64,000 nt of DNA from Rhodococcus marinonascens NBRC 14363 (GTDB lineage Bacteria > Actinomycetota > Actinomycetes > Mycobacteriales > Mycobacteriaceae). A program made the position numbers and the translations under genes. The notes beneath the pieces were generated by a model. That model searched no databases and was not told the DNA's origin. It saw only the letters and a program-made list of their open reading frames with translations. Numbering within the stretch: position 1 is the stretch's first letter; every line of letters begins with the position of its first letter. Location: the NCBI RefSeq assembly GCF_001894885.1, contig NZ_BCXB01000020.1:1-64000 (forward strand). Reading direction: 5' to 3'. This document shows positions 62,004 to 64,000 of this stretch, one piece after another.

Positions 62004-62747
62004 GCCCTGAGGAACTGGAGATGAGGAACTGGAGACTCGGCGTCCGAGCAGTTCGGCGCGCTATGGGAGGAAACGGGTCAGGATCGAATTCCTTACCCGT
62101 TCGACGTCGTAAGCCAGATCCCTACCTATGATGCCTACCTGGCTGAACAGAGCCGCATTCGTGCCGACTTCACCGGACCCGAGAACACTGAGCTGAGAAC
62201 AGCTTTGCAGATTCTCGCCGAGCCTGAGGTCTACGCCGAGATCACCGGAGTGAATGTGGACGAGGCGTCGATCCGAATTATCGGGTGCCAACGTCAAGAG
62301 TCAGCGGTGATCGCGGTGCAACAGCCCGGTCCTCGAATCAATGTCGGCGGCGATGTGCTGGTCGGCAGTGGTCCATCCGGACGACTCGCTGCGCAGATCA
62401 TTGGTCAGATACCGCAGAATTCGGGTGGCTGCAGAACTTTTCAGCTCCTCGGCAGTAGCGAAGAATCGGAGTTTCGCGTATCCGTGTTGCAACCCGCAGG
62501 CGGTGTGGCGTCACTGCCACGCTTCGAGAAAGTGTCGCCCAGTTCCCGGGTCGGTGACGGCACCGTTCGGGTGCAACGTGGTCCAAGATTCGGGCGTGGC
62601 CGCGACGTCGGCCACATCCGATGGTTCGACGTCGGAGGCGACGGACGGTATGTGGTCCGCTCACACGATCCGAGAACTGTTCACGCATGCAAACCCGAAC
62701 AGTTCGTCGCGGCCGTCGACAATCTGCTGCGAGCAGCGATCGAGTAA
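62000..62747 (+). pseudogene. espG: EspG family ESX secretion chaperone, frameshifted near start
   Basis: The main frame encodes an EspG-type protein: FGALWEETGQDRIPYPFDV, QIPTYDAYLAEQSRIRADF, LQILAEPEVYAEITG, and the end TVHACKPEQFVAAVDNLLRA. EspG proteins are cytosolic chaperones of PE/PPE-type substrates. The starts at 62000 and 62021 (giving MRNWRLGV) are in another frame, and the main frame has no start codon before a TTG at 62205. One surplus base near 62043 (GTCCGAG for GTCGAG) explains the break, since correcting it yields MRNWRLGVEQFGALW. A 14-bp tandem duplication lies at the same place. Confidence 0.72.
62008..62035. repeat. 14-bp tandem duplication at the espG start
   Basis: TGAGGAACTGGAGA occurs twice without a gap (62008-62021 and 62022-62035). 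The length is not a multiple of three, so the duplication changes the reading frame relative to the upstream ATG at 62000. Confidence 0.9.
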
Positions 62748-62802
62748 GTTCACCGAGGCGCAAGGCGGGGTAGGTAGCAGTTCGCGACAGGAGGGGCAGC
62801 AT

Positions 62803-63225
62803 ATGACGGAGCCGGCAGGAGCGTTGGCGGGCGGATCGGCATTCACTGAACAAATCCTTTCCACCGGTGGACGCCTGGAACTTCAGCCGGATGCCATCGA
62901 GCGTCTGATGAAGGCGTGCGACAAGTTGGCGGATGATATGGAAAATCTCGCAAGGCGCGCCCGCCTGGAACTCGGGGTCGATGAGTTCGGACTCGGCGAG
63001 AGGCACCCCAATCTGCATTCGGCTCAGCAGCTCGCCCAGAAGTTTCGTTCGAAGGCGATCGGCGGCAGCGGGATTGATAGCGAAAACACCGCCGTTGGAC
63101 TATTCACGTCTCATCGAGACCACGCACTGGAAATGAAGGCGATGCTGCAACGAGTGCTCGATGCCTACCGCGCGCAAGAGGCGTCCACTATCGGCAATCT
63201 CGAGGGAATAGGAATCGACGAGTGA
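62803..63225 (+). CDS. ESX-locus small helical protein
   Basis: This 140-residue protein lies between espG and a DUF3558 lipoprotein gene, as in other rhodococcal type VII secretion accessory loci. It has no signal peptide and is mostly helical, with LQPDAIERLMKACDKLADDMENLARRARLEL and HALEMKAMLQRVLDAYRAQE. It may be a secreted WXG100/EspC-like or chaperoned partner, though a WXG motif is not evident. The ATG at 62803 has GGAGGGG upstream. A decayed copy of its 3' part follows at 63772. Confidence 0.75.
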   Translation: MTEPAGALAGGSAFTEQILSTGGRLELQPDAIERLMKACDKLADDMENLARRARLELGVDEFGLGERHPNLHSAQQLAQKFRSKAIGGSGIDSENTAVGLFTSHRDHALEMKAMLQRVLDAYRAQEASTIGNLEGIGIDE

Positions 63226-63761
63226 ACACCACGTTGCGAAGGATCAGTGTCGCGCTCGCACTTCTGGCGGTGGGTGCCGCGGCGGCGTGCAGCAATCCCG
63301 CTGTGGGGGAGCCCACGGAGGTTCAGGCACCACCGGTCACGGAGGTGACCTATCACCCTTGCGATGGGCTCCCCGCCGAGGCGATTCGCTTGACGAAACT
63401 CGACGTGCGACCGCCGGAGCACCATGACGTCGAGCCCCCGAAAACTCTCGGCTGCGGTTATCTCTCTCACGAACCTCGATACGGCATCAACATCACGGCG
63501 AAAGAGAGGACGTTCGACGTCCTCGAGACCAGCGACCGCTTCACTACCCTCGATGACGTCCGAGTTGCAGGGCGCCGTGCACTGGTTCAGGACTTCCCTG
63601 ATACCCGCTCGTGCCTCGTCTCGGTCGAGATCACACCGGGCGTCCTCGACTTTCAGGTCGGCTACGGATCCAACGAAACTTTCACCACCCCCGCGGCTGC
63701 GTGCGACCAGGCAATGAAGATTGTCAACACCCTTGCCCCCTACTTCCCCGAGCACCTGTAA
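63222..63761 (+). CDS. DUF3558 lipoprotein
   Basis: This 179-residue lipoprotein has a signal MNTTLRRISVALALLAVG with lipobox Cys at residue 23 (AAAC). The DUF3558 domain has conserved Cys in YHPCDGLP, LGCGYL, RSCLVSVEI and AAACDQA, likely paired in disulfides. DUF3558 proteins are mycobacterial/rhodococcal cell-envelope lipoproteins of unknown role, often by ESX genes. The GTG overlaps the upstream stop (GTGA). Confidence 0.88.
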   Translation: MNTTLRRISVALALLAVGAAAACSNPAVGEPTEVQAPPVTEVTYHPCDGLPAEAIRLTKLDVRPPEHHDVEPPKTLGCGYLSHEPRYGINITAKERTFDVLETSDRFTTLDDVRVAGRRALVQDFPDTRSCLVSVEITPGVLDFQVGYGSNETFTTPAAACDQAMKIVNTLAPYFPEHL

Positions 63762-63771
63762 CACCCTTGCC

Positions 63772-63930
63772 CACATGCTGTCACCCACCAGTAACTCGTC
63801 CAAGAGTTTTCGTTCGAAGGCTATTGGCGGCAGCGACATTGAGGATGCAAACACGGCGGCTGGACTGTCCCCGTCTCATCAAGAGGCGACCAATGTCGGC
63901 AATCTCGAGGGAATAGGAATCGACCAGTGA
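63772..63930 (+). pseudogene. Truncated duplicate of the ESX-locus small helical protein gene
   Basis: This DNA repeats the 3' portion of the gene at 62803: FRSKAIGGSDIEDANTAAGL corresponds to FRSKAIGGSGIDSENTAVGL, and NVGNLEGIGIDQ to TIGNLEGIGIDE. Most of the helical region between them is deleted and no start is available. It ends in a GTGA overlap with a second DUF3558 gene. A 13-bp repeat AACACCCTTGCCC at 63726 and 63760 marks the left border. Confidence 0.85.
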
Positions 63931-64000
63931 ACACCAAGGTGCAGAGGATCAGTGTCGCGCTCGCCCTTCTGACGGTGGGCGCGGTGGCTGCCTGCGGCAG
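63927..64000 (+). CDS. DUF3558 lipoprotein, second copy, N-terminal fragment
   Basis: A GTG overlapping the stop of the preceding remnant starts a lipoprotein signal (MNTKVQRISVALALLTVGAV) nearly identical to that of the DUF3558 gene at 63222, with lipobox AAC. The window ends after about 24 codons. It is the second member of a tandem duplication. Confidence 0.85.
   Translation, partial: MNTKVQRISVALALLTVGAVAACG

Overview
The window is high-GC actinobacterial DNA. It looks like Rhodococcus or a close mycolic-acid-bearing relative; the species cannot be named from this sequence alone. The reasons are frequent GTG starts, ATGA/GTGA start-stop overlaps, a mycothiol-type maleylpyruvate isomerase, a mycoredoxin-like protein, a KstR-type operator in front of a ketosteroid isomerase, and an EspG/DUF3558 type VII secretion accessory block at the right edge. 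I see no rRNA, tRNA, CRISPR array, transposase or integrase.

Layout. 0-6.3 kb: an SdpI fragment, leuS, a ketosteroid isomerase with a KstR box, and small enzymes (maleylpyruvate isomerase family, SDR, PPOX-class oxidoreductase). 6.3-21 kb: a catabolic island with two MmgE/PrpD proteins, a metal-dependent cyclase, a CitE-like CoA-ester lyase with a hexanucleotide repeat, an IclR regulator, a complete Liv-type ABC importer, an FAD oxidoreductase preceded by a 23-codon ORF, a dihydropyrimidinase-like amidohydrolase and a CaiB/BaiF CoA-transferase. Matching GTTCCG-N5-CGGAAC boxes point to control by the IclR protein. The gene set implies import of a cyclic or dicarboxylic compound, ring opening, CoA activation and lyase cleavage. 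21-25.5 kb: a TetR regulator divergent from an SDR, a saccharopine-dehydrogenase-like gene broken by one TAG codon, and an acyl-CoA synthetase.

25.5-35 kb: a tyrosine phosphatase, an exported repeat protein, a PHP phosphoesterase, glpFK, a small secreted four-Cys protein and an AI-2E-type exporter. 35-42.4 kb: HAD and AhpD-like enzymes, NrtS, a mycoredoxin, a methyltransferase, a coupled ECF sigma/zinc anti-sigma/flavoprotein disulfide reductase operon, and a CGNR regulator divergent from a monooxygenase-like gene. 42.4-50.2 kb: CDP-alcohol phosphatidyltransferase, TVP38 protein and a YnjBCD-like ABC transporter, resembling the E. coli ydjX-ynjF neighbourhood, followed by a DUF4190 protein and a radical SAM protein. 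50.2-55.3 kb: a copper operon copZ-copA-csoR-copB with a CsoR box.

55.3-64 kb: a nucleoside hydrolase and an LCM-type methyltransferase, then a decaying stretch. It holds a truncated copy of the methyltransferase, a muconolactone isomerase with an abnormal tail, a secreted lectin frameshifted at a (CTTT)n tract, an FtsX permease remnant fused to the tail of a PPE-like protein, an espG frameshifted beside a 14-bp tandem duplication, and a duplicated small-protein/DUF3558 pair. Several single-base breaks could be real pseudogenes or sequencing errors; the truncated duplicates and the fusion cannot be explained by base-calling errors.
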